This document shows positions 49,668 to 58,983 of a stretch of DNA of 64,000 nucleotides, one piece after another. The stretch's first letter is position 1; every line of letters begins with the position of its first letter. Location of the stretch: assembly GCF_003725695.1 (NCBI RefSeq), contig NZ_RJSE01000002.1:1-64000 (forward strand), read 5' to 3'. A program made the translations under genes and the position numbers. The notes beneath the pieces were generated by a model. The model made no database searches. It was not told the DNA's origin and saw nothing but the letters and a program-made list of their open reading frames with translations. This DNA is from Nocardioides marmoriginsengisoli. Its GTDB lineage: Bacteria; Actinomycetota; Actinomycetes; Propionibacteriales; Nocardioidaceae.

Positions 49668-51229
49668 GACGTCGCCTCCAGCAGCTCGCTCGCCGGGTTG
49701 CAGTACCCCGCTGACTTCTTCACCACGCCGTCCATTCCGCGCCCGGCGTCCGCTGGGCGCTTCATCAACCCGAAGGTGCCGTCGGCGATCGCGTCGAGCA
49801 GCCCGTGCTCGTGGTCGGCGATCGCCTGGAGCAGGTCCACGGTCTCCTCCAGCACAGCGGACGCTCGGCGCTGCAGGAATCCCCCCGGGGCCGGCTGGAG
49901 ATCCTCGTGCAGGTCACCGGTGGCATTCAGCACGTACCGGACGTTCTGCAGCGCGAGGTCGCGGTCCGAGAGCCACGGCGTCACCACGGCTTCGGTCATC
50001 ATCCCGACCAGCAGGATGCCCTGGCCGGTCAGCGAGCCGATCAGGTTGAAGAACCCGTCGAGCAGGTAGCCGCGGAAGACGTCTCCGGTCATGTGCCGGG
50101 TGGGCGGCATCCACTTCAGCGGTGCCTGGGGGAACAGCTCCCGGGCCAGCATCGCGTGCGCCAGCTCGAGGCGGAACGAGTCGGGCACGTCCGGGTCGAT
50201 CTCGAAGGCGTGCCCCAGGCCGAGCTGCCAGTCCGCGAGCCCCGCCTCCTTGGCGAAGTACTCGTTGAGCAGCTGGCTGGTGGTCACCGTGTGCGCGGCC
50301 TCGACCGCGTCCGCGGTGGTCAGGTAGTTGTCCTCGCCGGTGTTGATGATGATCCCGGCGCGCGCGTGCACCTGCCGGCTGAAGCGCTGGTCGACGAAGG
50401 TCCGGATCGGGTTGATGTCGCGGAAGAGGATCCCGTACATGGAGTCGTTGAGCATCATGTCGAGCCGTTCCAGCCCGGCCATCGCCGCCATCTCCGGCAT
50501 GCAGAGGCCGGAGGCGTAGTTGGTGAGCCGGATGTAGCGACCGAGCTCTCGGCTGGTCTCGTCCAGGGCGGCGCGCATCAGCCGGAAGTTCTCCTGGGTC
50601 GCGTAGGTGCCCGCGAACCCCTCCCGGGTCGCGCCCTCGGGCACGTAGTCGAGCAGCGACTGCCCGGTCGAGCGGATCACCGCGATCACGTCGGCACCCG
50701 CGCGGGCCGCCGCCTGAGCCTGCGGGATGTCCTCGTAGATGTCGCCGGTGGCCACGATCAGGTAGATCCACGGCGTCCGCGGCGCGTCGCCGATGCGCGC
50801 GACCATCCGTTCCCGGGTACGGCGCTGCGCATCGATCCGTCGTACGCCGGCGCCGATCTGCTTGCGGGCCGCTGACCGGGCCCGCACCAGGTCGCGACCC
50901 TCCGGCAGCCGGAAACGGACAGAGCCGGCAGCGGCCTTCCGGGCCAGGGTGACCAGGTCCTCGGCCTCGCCGCGGACCAGCGCGTCCCAGGCGGGAAGCG
51001 CGACCCCGTGCTCCAGGCCGACGTCACCCTGGACGGCGTCGGTGAGCCGGTTGACCCACGGCGTGCCGTCCGGGTCGGCGCCGGTGACCCCGCCGAGCCG
51101 GAGGGTGGCTCGTTCGACCGAGGTGGTGGTGTGCGCCTTCGCCGTCCGGACGATCGGCCTGCCGATGCTGCGCGCCAGGGTGCGCGCCTTGCGCACCACC
51201 ACCGGGTCGAGGTCGAGCTTGCCCGTCAT
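49664..51229 (-). CDS. kamD: Lysine 5,6-aminomutase, alpha subunit
   Basis: 521 aa TIM-barrel subunit. 'DVIAVIRSTGQSLLDYVPEGATREGFAGTYATQENFRLMRAALDE' and 'RLTNYASGLCMPEMAAMAGLERLDMMLNDSMYGILFRDIN' are strongly conserved in the family. ATGA overlaps at both ends. Confidence 0.93.
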   Translation of the reverse strand: MTGKLDLDPVVVRKARTLARSIGRPIVRTAKAHTTTSVERATLRLGGVTGADPDGTPWVNRLTDAVQGDVGLEHGVALPAWDALVRGEAEDLVTLARKAAAGSVRFRLPEGRDLVRARSAARKQIGAGVRRIDAQRRTRERMVARIGDAPRTPWIYLIVATGDIYEDIPQAQAAARAGADVIAVIRSTGQSLLDYVPEGATREGFAGTYATQENFRLMRAALDETSRELGRYIRLTNYASGLCMPEMAAMAGLERLDMMLNDSMYGILFRDINPIRTFVDQRFSRQVHARAGIIINTGEDNYLTTADAVEAAHTVTTSQLLNEYFAKEAGLADWQLGLGHAFEIDPDVPDSFRLELAHAMLARELFPQAPLKWMPPTRHMTGDVFRGYLLDGFFNLIGSLTGQGILLVGMMTEAVVTPWLSDRDLALQNVRYVLNATGDLHEDLQPAPGGFLQRRASAVLEETVDLLQAIADHEHGLLDAIADGTFGLMKRPADAGRGMDGVVKKSAGYCNPASELLEATS

Positions 51230-52269
51230 CGCCGGCTCGCGAACAGCGCGCGGACCCCGGGTGAGGACCGGTACAGGTCCAGCGCCAGGTCGGCGTGACC
51301 GGGCACGTAGCCGTTGCCGACCAGCATGGTGACGTCGGCGGCCAGACCCTCCGCCCCGAGCGCGGCGGCGGAGAACGAGGTGGCCATCGAGAAGAAGATC
51401 ACGGTGCCGCCGGCGCGGGTGGCGAGGATCGCCCCGCCCTCGCAGCCGGGCACGTCCACGCAGACGACGGTCACCTGCCCGGGCCCCCCGGCCATCGCGA
51501 CGCCCGCGCGCAGTCCCTGCGGATCCCGGGCGTCGGCGACCACGATCTCGTCGGCCAGGCCGCTGGCGCGCAACGCGGCCGCCTCGGCCTCGTGCGGAAC
51601 GACCCCGATCAGGCGGGTGGCGCCGGCAGCCCGCGCCGCCGCCAGGCTCAGCGACCCGGACTTACCTGCCGCACCGATCACGGTGACGACGGCGTCCCCT
51701 TCCGCATACTGGGCGACGACCCGTGCGGTGAGCGCGGGCGCGCCGCAGACGTCCATCACCGAGAGCGCGTCCTCGGTGGCGAGGTCGGCAGGCAGGACTG
51801 CGGCGATCGAGCGGCCGAAGAGGATCGCGTGCCCGGCGGTCGGGACCTGCTCCCCCGCTCCGTCCCAGGCGGTGAGCCCGTCGGTGATCACCAACGGCGT
51901 CAGCGTCAGCGAGACGAGGGTGGCGACCCGGTCGCCGACCGAGAGTCCCAGCGGCGAGCTGGGGCCGACCTCCTCGACGACGCCGATCAGCATCCCGCCG
52001 GATCCGGTGACCGGGTTCTGCATCTTGCCGCGGGTGGCCACGATGTCGAGCACCTCGGCACGCAGCGCGTCGCGGTCCTCGCCGTGCTTCTCGGCGAGCT
52101 GCCGGTACGACGCTGCGTCCAGGTTGAGGCGTTCGACCCGGATCCGGACCTCGTCGGGCCAGAGCTCCGGGCGGGCGTCCAGGCGGGCAGCAGCCTGCGG
52201 CAGGGCGCCGCGCGGCTCCAGGACACGGTGCGTCCCGACTGGATCACTTTCGACGAGTACGCCCACCAC
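51226..52269 (-). CDS. kdd: L-erythro-3,5-diaminohexanoate dehydrogenase
   Basis: 347 aa from GTG (GAAGGGA 9 nt ahead; an in-frame TTG two codons earlier is possible). 'HRVLEPRGALPQAAARLDA' N-terminus, Rossmann motif 'VIGAAGKSGSLSLAAARAAGATRLIG', 'MLIGVVEEVGP'. Oxidises 3,5-diaminohexanoate to 5-amino-3-oxohexanoate. First gene of the operon, divergent from kamA. Confidence 0.9.
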   Translation of the reverse strand: MVGVLVESDPVGTHRVLEPRGALPQAAARLDARPELWPDEVRIRVERLNLDAASYRQLAEKHGEDRDALRAEVLDIVATRGKMQNPVTGSGGMLIGVVEEVGPSSPLGLSVGDRVATLVSLTLTPLVITDGLTAWDGAGEQVPTAGHAILFGRSIAAVLPADLATEDALSVMDVCGAPALTARVVAQYAEGDAVVTVIGAAGKSGSLSLAAARAAGATRLIGVVPHEAEAAALRASGLADEIVVADARDPQGLRAGVAMAGGPGQVTVVCVDVPGCEGGAILATRAGGTVIFFSMATSFSAAALGAEGLAADVTMLVGNGYVPGHADLALDLYRSSPGVRALFASRR

Positions 52270-52390
52270 GCTCAAACATCCCTTCTAGTGCCACCTCAGC
52301 CGTAAGACTTCCTGTTGAGAGGTGGATTTGCCGAACAGTTTCTCCTACTCTGGCACTTGAGACCGGCGTCACACAACTGACGGAGGAATG
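52270..52390. promoter_or_regulatory. Divergent control region kdd / kamA
   Basis: Inverted repeat CCACCTC (52291-52297) / GAGGTGG (52318-52324) and a plus-strand -10 TACTCT (52346-52351) about 40 nt before kamA. GTGCCAC (52289-52295) and TGGCAC (52351-52356) add a second dyad. Candidate operator for a lysine-responsive regulator. Confidence 0.45.
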
Positions 52391-53845
52391 ATGACTCTGG
52401 ACACCATGCCCGAGATCGCCGGCGGCCAGCCGTACCGGTACCGCCACGTCGAGCTGGTCGAACCGGACTGGCGGCGCTTCCCGGGCTGGCGCGACGTCAG
52501 CGCCGCCGACTGGGAATCGGCCCAGTGGCAGCGCTCGCACTGCGTGAAGACCGTCCAACAGCTCAAGGACCTCCTCGGTGATCTCGTCGACGACCGGTTC
52601 TACGCGGACCTCGAACGGGATCAGGCCGAGCGCGCCACGATGTCGATGCTGGTGCCGCCGCAGATGCTCAACACGATGATGTCCGGGGTCCAGGCGGGCG
52701 GCGCCGGTTCGCTCACCGAGGCGCTGTACGCCGACCCGGTACGTCGCTACATGCTGCCGGTCTTCTCGGACCGCCGTACCGACTGGCCGTCCCACCCGCA
52801 CGCCACCCGGGACTCGCTGCACGAGCACGACATGTGGGCGGCCGAGGGGCTCACCCACCGCTACCCCACCAAGGTCCTCGCCGAGCTGCTGCCGACCTGC
52901 CCCCAGTACTGCGGGCACTGCACCCGGATGGACCTGGTCGGGAACTCGACGCCGCAGGTCACCAAGCTCAAGTTCGCCGCGAAGCCCAACGACCGGCTCG
53001 ACGCGATGCTCGACTACCTGCGGGGCACGCCGGAGGTCCGCGACGTCGTGGTCTCCGGCGGAGACGTCGCGAACATGCCGATCGCCCGGCTCGAGGACTT
53101 CCTGACCAAGCTCCTGGAGATCGAGAACATCCGTGACATCAGGCTCGCCACCAAGGCACTGATGGGACTCCCCCAGCACTGGCTCCAGGACGACGTCCGC
53201 GCCGGCATCGAGCGGGTGGCAACCCTGGCCCGCAGCCGGAACGTCTCGCTGGCCATCCACACCCACGTCAACCACGCGAGCTCGGTGACGCCGCTGGTGG
53301 CCCGGGCGACCGCGGCGATGTTCGAGGCCGGGGTCCGCGACGTGCGCAACCAGGGCGTGCTGATGGAGGGCGTCAACGCCGATCAGCACACCCTGCTGGA
53401 CCTCTGCTTCGCCCTGCTCGACGGCGCCGGGGTGATGCCGTACTACTTCTACATGTGCGACCTGATCCCGTACTCGGAGCACTGGCGGGTCTCGGTGGCG
53501 AAGGCGCAGCGACTGCAGCACGACCTGATGGGCTACCTGCCCGGTTTCGCCACCCCCAGGATCGTCTGCGACGTGCCGTTCGTCGGCAAGCGCTGGGTGC
53601 ACCAGGTGGCCGAGTACGACGCCGAGCGCGGCATCTCCTACTGGACCAAGAACTACCGGACCTCGATCGAGGCCGCGGACGCCGACGCGCTGACCCGCTT
53701 CTACGAGTACTACGACCCGATCCACACCCTGCCCGAGGCCGGGCAGGACTGGTGGCGCACGCACGGCTCGCTGGACGAGACCGCGCTCAAGGCCGCCGAG
53801 ATGGCCGAGGCGTCACGCCGGCTGGCGGCCCTGCAGGCTCACTGA
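52391..53845 (+). CDS. kamA: L-lysine 2,3-aminomutase (radical SAM)
   Basis: 484 aa. Iron-sulfur motif CPQYCGHC (CxxxCxxC) in the barrel; GGDVANM for SAM. Converts L-lysine to L-beta-lysine with PLP. ATG at 52391 has GGAGG at a normal distance; the overlapping ATG at 52388 is too close. Ends 7 bp into the convergent exonuclease gene. Confidence 0.93.
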   Translation: MTLDTMPEIAGGQPYRYRHVELVEPDWRRFPGWRDVSAADWESAQWQRSHCVKTVQQLKDLLGDLVDDRFYADLERDQAERATMSMLVPPQMLNTMMSGVQAGGAGSLTEALYADPVRRYMLPVFSDRRTDWPSHPHATRDSLHEHDMWAAEGLTHRYPTKVLAELLPTCPQYCGHCTRMDLVGNSTPQVTKLKFAAKPNDRLDAMLDYLRGTPEVRDVVVSGGDVANMPIARLEDFLTKLLEIENIRDIRLATKALMGLPQHWLQDDVRAGIERVATLARSRNVSLAIHTHVNHASSVTPLVARATAAMFEAGVRDVRNQGVLMEGVNADQHTLLDLCFALLDGAGVMPYYFYMCDLIPYSEHWRVSVAKAQRLQHDLMGYLPGFATPRIVCDVPFVGKRWVHQVAEYDAERGISYWTKNYRTSIEAADADALTRFYEYYDPIHTLPEAGQDWWRTHGSLDETALKAAEMAEASRRLAALQAH

Positions 53846-54768
53846 CGATTGTTGTCGGTCAACACGTTGACCAGCCGGGCGATCGGGGTGTCCAGCCCCC
53901 ACCGCTCGGCGAGCACCTTGAGGCCGTCGATGTCGGCGGGGACCGACGGCAGCGCGAGCTCCGGGGAGCCCAGGTCGATCGTCCGCGCCACCGCGACCAC
54001 CTCGGGCGCGACGTCCAGGTAGGGAGCGGCGTCCAGGAGCTTGCGGCGCGGCCCCGGACCGAGGTCGCTCTCCGGGTCCAGCGCGGCAGCCCTGATCCCG
54101 TCGAGGTCCCCGAACCGGTTCAGCAGGGTGGCGGCGGTCTTCTCCCCCACGCCCGCGACGCCGGGCAGGCCGTCGGAGTTGTCGCCGCGCAGGGTGGCGA
54201 AATCGGCGTACTGGTCTGCCCGGACGGCGTACTTCTCCAGGATCACGTCCTCGGTGACGCGCTCGTGCTTGCCGACACCGCGCGCGGTGTAGAGCACCCG
54301 GACCCCCGCGGTGTCGTCGACGAGCTGGAACAGGTCCCGGTCACCGGTGACGATCTCGACCGGCATCCCGGCCCCGGTCGCCAGGGTGCCGATCACGTCG
54401 TCGGCCTCGTACTCGTCCGCCCCCACGACGGCGATCCCGAACGCCGCGAGCACGTCCACGATGATCGGGATCTGCACCTGCAGCGGGTCGGGCACCTCCT
54501 CGACGTCCGAACCGCCCGGCACCTCCTCCTCGACCCGGTGCGCCTTGTACGTCGGGATCAGGTCCACCCGCCACTGCGGCCGCCAGTCGTTGTCCCAGCA
54601 GCAGGCCAGGTGCGTCGGCTCGTACTCCTCCACCAGCCGGCTGATGAAGTCGAGCAGCCCGCGGACCGCGTTGACCGGTGTGCCGTCGGGTGCGCGCATG
54701 GTGTCCGGCACCCCGTAGAAGGCCCGGAAGTACAGCGAGGCGGTGTCCAGCAGCATCAGGGAGCTCAC
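53839..54768 (-). CDS. 5'-3' exonuclease (PIN/H3TH, Pol I-like)
   Basis: 309 aa, Rv2090 type. 'LLDTASLYFRAFYGVP', 'CCWDNDWRPQWR', 'GADEYEADDVIGTLA', 'VTGDRDLFQLVDD' hold the acidic metal ligands; helix-hairpin-helix 'GDNSDGLPGVAGVGEKTAATLL'. Removes RNA primers or flaps. GTG start 6 nt after TATGTT. Confidence 0.92.
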   Translation of the reverse strand: MSSLMLLDTASLYFRAFYGVPDTMRAPDGTPVNAVRGLLDFISRLVEEYEPTHLACCWDNDWRPQWRVDLIPTYKAHRVEEEVPGGSDVEEVPDPLQVQIPIIVDVLAAFGIAVVGADEYEADDVIGTLATGAGMPVEIVTGDRDLFQLVDDTAGVRVLYTARGVGKHERVTEDVILEKYAVRADQYADFATLRGDNSDGLPGVAGVGEKTAATLLNRFGDLDGIRAAALDPESDLGPGPRRKLLDAAPYLDVAPEVVAVARTIDLGSPELALPSVPADIDGLKVLAERWGLDTPIARLVNVLTDNNRQ

Positions 54769-54774
54769 CGGACC

Positions 54775-54780
54775 AACATA
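54775..54780 (-). promoter_or_regulatory. -10 element TATGTT, leaderless promoter of the exonuclease
   Basis: Ends 6 nt before the GTG at 54768 on the minus strand. Confidence 0.55.
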
Positions 54781-54831
54781 GGGCCTGGAGTGCGCTGTGG
54801 AACAAACAGGCGCGACGTCGGCTCGCCGCAG

Positions 54832-54837
54832 TAGGCT
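54832..54837 (+). promoter_or_regulatory. -10 element TAGGCT, leaderless promoter of the Lrp regulator
   Basis: Ends 7 nt before the GTG at 54845. Confidence 0.55.
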
Positions 54838-54844
54838 CGGCGCC

Positions 54845-55282
54845 GTGGAGAAGATCGATCGAAAGATCCTGCGCCTGCTCGCCGACGATGGCCGGATGTC
54901 CTACACCGATCTCGGCAAGGCCACCGGGTTGTCGACCTCGGCCGTCCACCAGCGCGTCAAGCGTCTCGAGGAGCGCGGCCTGATCACCGGGTACGGCGCC
55001 TCGATCGACCACGCCCAGGCCGGGCGCCCGCTGACCGCGTTCATCTCGATCACCCCCTTCGACCCGGCTGCGCCGGACGACTACCCGGACCGGCTCGCCG
55101 ACGTCGAGGAGATCGAGAGCTGCTGGTCGGTGGCTGGTGACGAGTCGTACATCCTCAAGGTCCGGGTCGCCACCCCGGCCGACCTGGAGGCGCTGCTCGC
55201 CCGGGTCCGGACGATGGCGAACGTCTCGACGCGGACCACGATCGTGCTCTCGACGGCGTACGAGAACCGGCCGATCGGCTGA
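54845..55282 (+). CDS. Lrp/AsnC family transcriptional regulator
   Basis: 145 aa: HTH 'DRKILRLLADDGRMSYTDLGKATGLSTSAVHQRVKRLEERGLITGYGASID' and RAM ligand domain 'SCWSVAGDESYILKVRV'. The ligand is an amino acid in this family; it lies close to the lysine cluster, which makes lysine or a pathway intermediate a possible effector. Convergent with helY (1 nt gap). Confidence 0.9.
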   Translation: MEKIDRKILRLLADDGRMSYTDLGKATGLSTSAVHQRVKRLEERGLITGYGASIDHAQAGRPLTAFISITPFDPAAPDDYPDRLADVEEIESCWSVAGDESYILKVRVATPADLEALLARVRTMANVSTRTTIVLSTAYENRPIG

Positions 55283-55283
55283 G

Positions 55284-58082
55284 TCAGTCCGTCACGGACG
55301 TGTAGGAGACGACTCCGCGTCGCAGCCGGACGACCGCCTCCCGGGCGTTGTCGCGGACGACCGCGTCGCCGGTGGCGTCGGCCACCTGACCGGCCAGGTC
55401 CAGCAGCTGCTTGATCCACCGGACGAAGTCGCCGGCCGCCAGCCCGGTCGCGTCCAGGACCTCGTCGAGGTCGTCGCCCTCGGCCCACCGGTACGCCGCC
55501 CAGCAGAACCCGAAGTCCGGCTCGCGGAGCTGCTCCAGCTTGTGCTGCCGCTCGAGGGCGTCCAGGTCGGACCAGACCGACGTCATCTCCTTGAGCACGT
55601 CGCGGACCGGACCGCCGGGCAGCTTCGGGGAGGCCGCGTCGTCGGCCTTGCGGGACTCGAAGACCAGGCTGGAGAGCACCGCCGCCAGCTGGCTGGGGTC
55701 GAGGCCCTTCCAGAGCCCGAGTCGCAGCGACTCCGCGGTGAGCAGGTCCATCTCGTTGTAGATCCGCATCAGCGCGCGCCCGCGCTTGGTCACGGTCGGG
55801 TTCGCCGGGTCGCCGTCCAGGTACTCCAGCGCGGTGAGCACCTCGCAGACCCGGTCGAACTGCCGGGCGATCGTGTTGGTGCGCTGCTCGATCCGGCGGC
55901 GCAGCGTCCGGGAGTCCCGGTCGAGCTTGTACCACCGCTCCATCCAGCGGGCGTGGTCCTCCCGGTCCGGGCACGCGTGGCAGGGGTGCTGGCGCAGCTC
56001 CTTGCGGAGCCGATCGATCTGCTCGGAGCCGTCGCTGCCGGCGGCGCTGCGGGAGGTCGGGTTGGTACCTCCCGGCGGCGGGGTGAACCCGTGCGTCTTG
56101 ATCTTCAGGGTGCTGGCCAGGTCCCGGCGCGACTGCGGGTTGCGGCCGTTGAAGCTCTTCGGGATCCGCATCCGGGTGAACGGCACTACCGGCGTCGGGA
56201 AGTCGGTGAGGCTCAGTCGGCGGGCGCTCCGGTCCTGGGTGAGTACGTAGGGCCGCGGGCCCTCCCGGTCCGAGCTGTGCCCGGGGTCGATCACGACGGC
56301 CATCCCCGAATAGCGCCCGGACGGGACGTCGATCACGTCACCGGGCTTGAGGGCGTCCAGCGAGGCGAGCACGTCGGCCCGGCGATCCTGCCGGCGGGAC
56401 TTGGCCAGACCGGCCTCGGTGTCGGAGAGCTCGCGGCGCAACCGGGCGTACTCGGCGAAGTCGCCCAGGTGGCAGGACGCTGACGCGGCGTAGCCGTCCA
56501 GCGCGTCGTCGCTCTTCCGCAGCTGGCGGGCCAGGCCGACCACGGCCTTGTCGGCCTGGAACTGCGCGAACGACGACTCCAGCAGCTCGCGGGCGCGTTC
56601 CCGGCCGAACTGGTGCACCAGGTTCACCGCCATGTTGTACGACGGCGCGAACGACGACTTGAGCGGGTACGTTCGCGTCGAGGCCAGGCCGGCCACCGAC
56701 TTGGGCTCCAGGCCCGGCTGCCAGAGGACGACACCATGCCCTTCGACGTCGATCCCGCGGCGACCGGCCCGGCCGGTGAGCTGCGTGTACTCCCCCGGCG
56801 TGATGTCGGCGTGGGTCTCGCCGTTCCACTTGGACAGCTTCTCGATCACCACGGACCGGGCCGGCATGTTGATGCCCAGCGCCAGCGTCTCGGTGGCGAA
56901 GACGACCCGGCAGAGCCCGCGGAGGAACAACTCCTCGACGCACTCCTTGAAGGTCGGCAGCATCCCGGCGTGGTGGGCCGCGATCCCGCGGGTGAGCCCG
57001 TCCAGGAACTCGTGGTAGCCCAGCACCTGGAGATCCTCGTCGGGCAGGTGCGAGCAGTGGTCCTGGACGAAGGCGCGGATCTCGTCGCGCTCCTCGGGGG
57101 TCGTGAGCTTGAGGTTGGCGTTGAGGCACTGCTGGACCGCCGCGTCGCACCCGACGCGGCTGAAGATGAAGACGATCGCGGGGAGCAGACCGGCGCGGTC
57201 CAGCTGCTCGACGACGTCGGCACGGCTGGGCACCCAGACCCGGCGCCCGTTCCCGGACTGTCGCGACCGGTCCGGGCGGCGCTGGCCCTTGGGTGATCGG
57301 CGGTCGCGCATCCGGCCGGACATGTGGTCGTCACGGGCGACCCGGAGCAGCTCGGGGTTGACGGTGCCCTCGTCGGGAGCGGGCGCCCCGTCGCCACGGT
57401 GCTCGCTGGAGAACAGGTCGAGCATCTTCCGGCCGACCAGCACGTGCTGGTAGAGCGGTACCGGCCGCTTCTCCTCGACGATGGTGACCGTCTCGCCGCG
57501 CACCGTCCCGAGCCACTCGCCGAACTCCTCGGCGTTGCTGACCGTGGCGGAGAGGGAGACCAGACCCACCGACTCGGGCAGGTGGATGATCACCTCCTCC
57601 CAGACCGCGCCGCGGGAACGATCGGCGAGGTAGTGCACCTCGTCCATCACGACGAAGCCAAGACCGGTGAGGGCCCGCGAACCGGCGTACAGCATGTTGC
57701 GGAGGACCTCGGTGGTCATCACGACGACCGGGGCGTCACCGTTGATGCTGTTGTCCCCGGTCAGCAGACCGACGTTCTCCGCGCCGTACCGGTCGACGAG
57801 GTCGTTGAACTTCTGGTTGGACAGCGCCTTGATCGGGGTCGTGTAGAAGCACTTCCGGCTGCTCTCCAGCGCCAGGTGCACTGCGAACTCGCCGACGATG
57901 GTCTTGCCCGATCCGGTCGGCGCGGCGACCAGCACCGACCGGCCCTCCTCGAGCACCCGGCAGGCACGCAGCTGGAAGTCGTCGAGGCCGAAGTCGTAGT
58001 GCGCCGCGAAGTCGGCCACCTGCGGGTGGTCCTTGTTGCGCCGGTACCGGGCGTACTGCTCGGCCGGGCCCGGCTCGCTCAT
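55284..58082 (-). CDS. helY: Ski2/Mtr4-like superfamily II helicase HelY
   Basis: 932 aa. Motif I APTGSGKT, motif II DEVHYL, motif III SATVSN, motif VI 'GEYTQLTGRAGRRGID'. The C-terminal DSHCT part is present. Likely RNA helicase; matches Rv2092c in position. ATGA overlaps the lipid kinase. Confidence 0.94.
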   Translation of the reverse strand: MSEPGPAEQYARYRRNKDHPQVADFAAHYDFGLDDFQLRACRVLEEGRSVLVAAPTGSGKTIVGEFAVHLALESSRKCFYTTPIKALSNQKFNDLVDRYGAENVGLLTGDNSINGDAPVVVMTTEVLRNMLYAGSRALTGLGFVVMDEVHYLADRSRGAVWEEVIIHLPESVGLVSLSATVSNAEEFGEWLGTVRGETVTIVEEKRPVPLYQHVLVGRKMLDLFSSEHRGDGAPAPDEGTVNPELLRVARDDHMSGRMRDRRSPKGQRRPDRSRQSGNGRRVWVPSRADVVEQLDRAGLLPAIVFIFSRVGCDAAVQQCLNANLKLTTPEERDEIRAFVQDHCSHLPDEDLQVLGYHEFLDGLTRGIAAHHAGMLPTFKECVEELFLRGLCRVVFATETLALGINMPARSVVIEKLSKWNGETHADITPGEYTQLTGRAGRRGIDVEGHGVVLWQPGLEPKSVAGLASTRTYPLKSSFAPSYNMAVNLVHQFGRERARELLESSFAQFQADKAVVGLARQLRKSDDALDGYAASASCHLGDFAEYARLRRELSDTEAGLAKSRRQDRRADVLASLDALKPGDVIDVPSGRYSGMAVVIDPGHSSDREGPRPYVLTQDRSARRLSLTDFPTPVVPFTRMRIPKSFNGRNPQSRRDLASTLKIKTHGFTPPPGGTNPTSRSAAGSDGSEQIDRLRKELRQHPCHACPDREDHARWMERWYKLDRDSRTLRRRIEQRTNTIARQFDRVCEVLTALEYLDGDPANPTVTKRGRALMRIYNEMDLLTAESLRLGLWKGLDPSQLAAVLSSLVFESRKADDAASPKLPGGPVRDVLKEMTSVWSDLDALERQHKLEQLREPDFGFCWAAYRWAEGDDLDEVLDATGLAAGDFVRWIKQLLDLAGQVADATGDAVVRDNAREAVVRLRRGVVSYTSVTD

Positions 58083-58954
58083 GGCACCAGGACCCGCAGC
58101 GCCCCGGGCACGACCTCAACGGTGAGCGGGAGCGCGGCGATCCGCTCGCCGTCCGCGTAGGCGACGATCCCGGGGGCCGCCACCGTGACGGTGCGGCCGG
58201 AGAAGTGGTGCACCTTCGGGTGCCCGATGTGGCTCCCGGTGCGGAGCTTCGGGAAGGTCCGGATCAGGTCGAGCTTGCTCATCGGGTCGATGGCGATCAC
58301 GTCGAGCAGGCCGTCGTCCATCAGCGCGCCCTTGGTGATCTGCATGCCGCCGCCGAAGGAGGGCCCGTTGCTGACGGCCACCATCATCGCGTCGAAGCGG
58401 TGCTGGACCCCGTCGACCTCGAGCACGTACGGGATCGGGGTGAAGGTGCGCAGCTCGGCCAGGGTGGCGAGGTTGTAGCGCATCTGGCCCTTCGGCCAGG
58501 ACATCTCGTTGGCCCGCTCGTTGACGATCGCGTCGAACCCGGCGGCGAGCACGGTCACGTAGTACCGGTGCCCGATCCGGGCCAGGTCGATCTGGCGTTC
58601 CCGCCCGCCGATGATCACGTCGGTGGCCGCGGCCGGGTCCTTCCGGGGCAGGTCCAGGTTGCGGGCCACGTCGTTCCCGGTGCCGGCCGGGACCAGTCCG
58701 AGTCGCGTGTCGCTGCCGGCGAGCGCCTGGACGGCCAGGTGCACCATCCCGTCGCCGCCGACGACCACCAGCGTCTCCAGGTCGTCCGCGACCGCCTTCC
58801 GCGCCAGGTCGAGCGCCTCGTCCCCGTCGCGCCCGACGAGCTCGGTGACGTCGTACCCGGCGTCGCGGAGGCGCGGCGTCACCTGGTCGGTGATCCGGCT
58901 CCCCTTGCCCTTGCCCGACGTCGGGTTCGTGAGGACGGCGATCTGCTTGCGCAC
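58079..58954 (-). CDS. Diacylglycerol / lipid kinase (YegS-DagK family)
   Basis: 291 aa. 'VLTNPTSGKGKG', 'VVGGDGMVHLAVQAL', 'GLVPAGTGNDVARNL' (nucleotide site) and a C-terminal beta domain with 'GALMDDGLLDVIAIDPMSK'. Phosphorylates diacylglycerol or a related lipid. GTG start 6 nt after TAGGGT. Co-transcribed with helY. Confidence 0.92.
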   Translation of the reverse strand: MRKQIAVLTNPTSGKGKGSRITDQVTPRLRDAGYDVTELVGRDGDEALDLARKAVADDLETLVVVGGDGMVHLAVQALAGSDTRLGLVPAGTGNDVARNLDLPRKDPAAATDVIIGGRERQIDLARIGHRYYVTVLAAGFDAIVNERANEMSWPKGQMRYNLATLAELRTFTPIPYVLEVDGVQHRFDAMMVAVSNGPSFGGGMQITKGALMDDGLLDVIAIDPMSKLDLIRTFPKLRTGSHIGHPKVHHFSGRTVTVAAPGIVAYADGERIAALPLTVEVVPGALRVLVP

Positions 58955-58960
58955 GGTTCG

Positions 58961-58966
58961 ACCCTA
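58961..58966 (-). promoter_or_regulatory. -10 element TAGGGT, leaderless promoter of the lipid kinase-helY unit
   Basis: Ends 6 nt before the GTG at 58954 on the minus strand. Confidence 0.55.
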
Positions 58967-58983
58967 TCGGGAGAGGACGCCGG

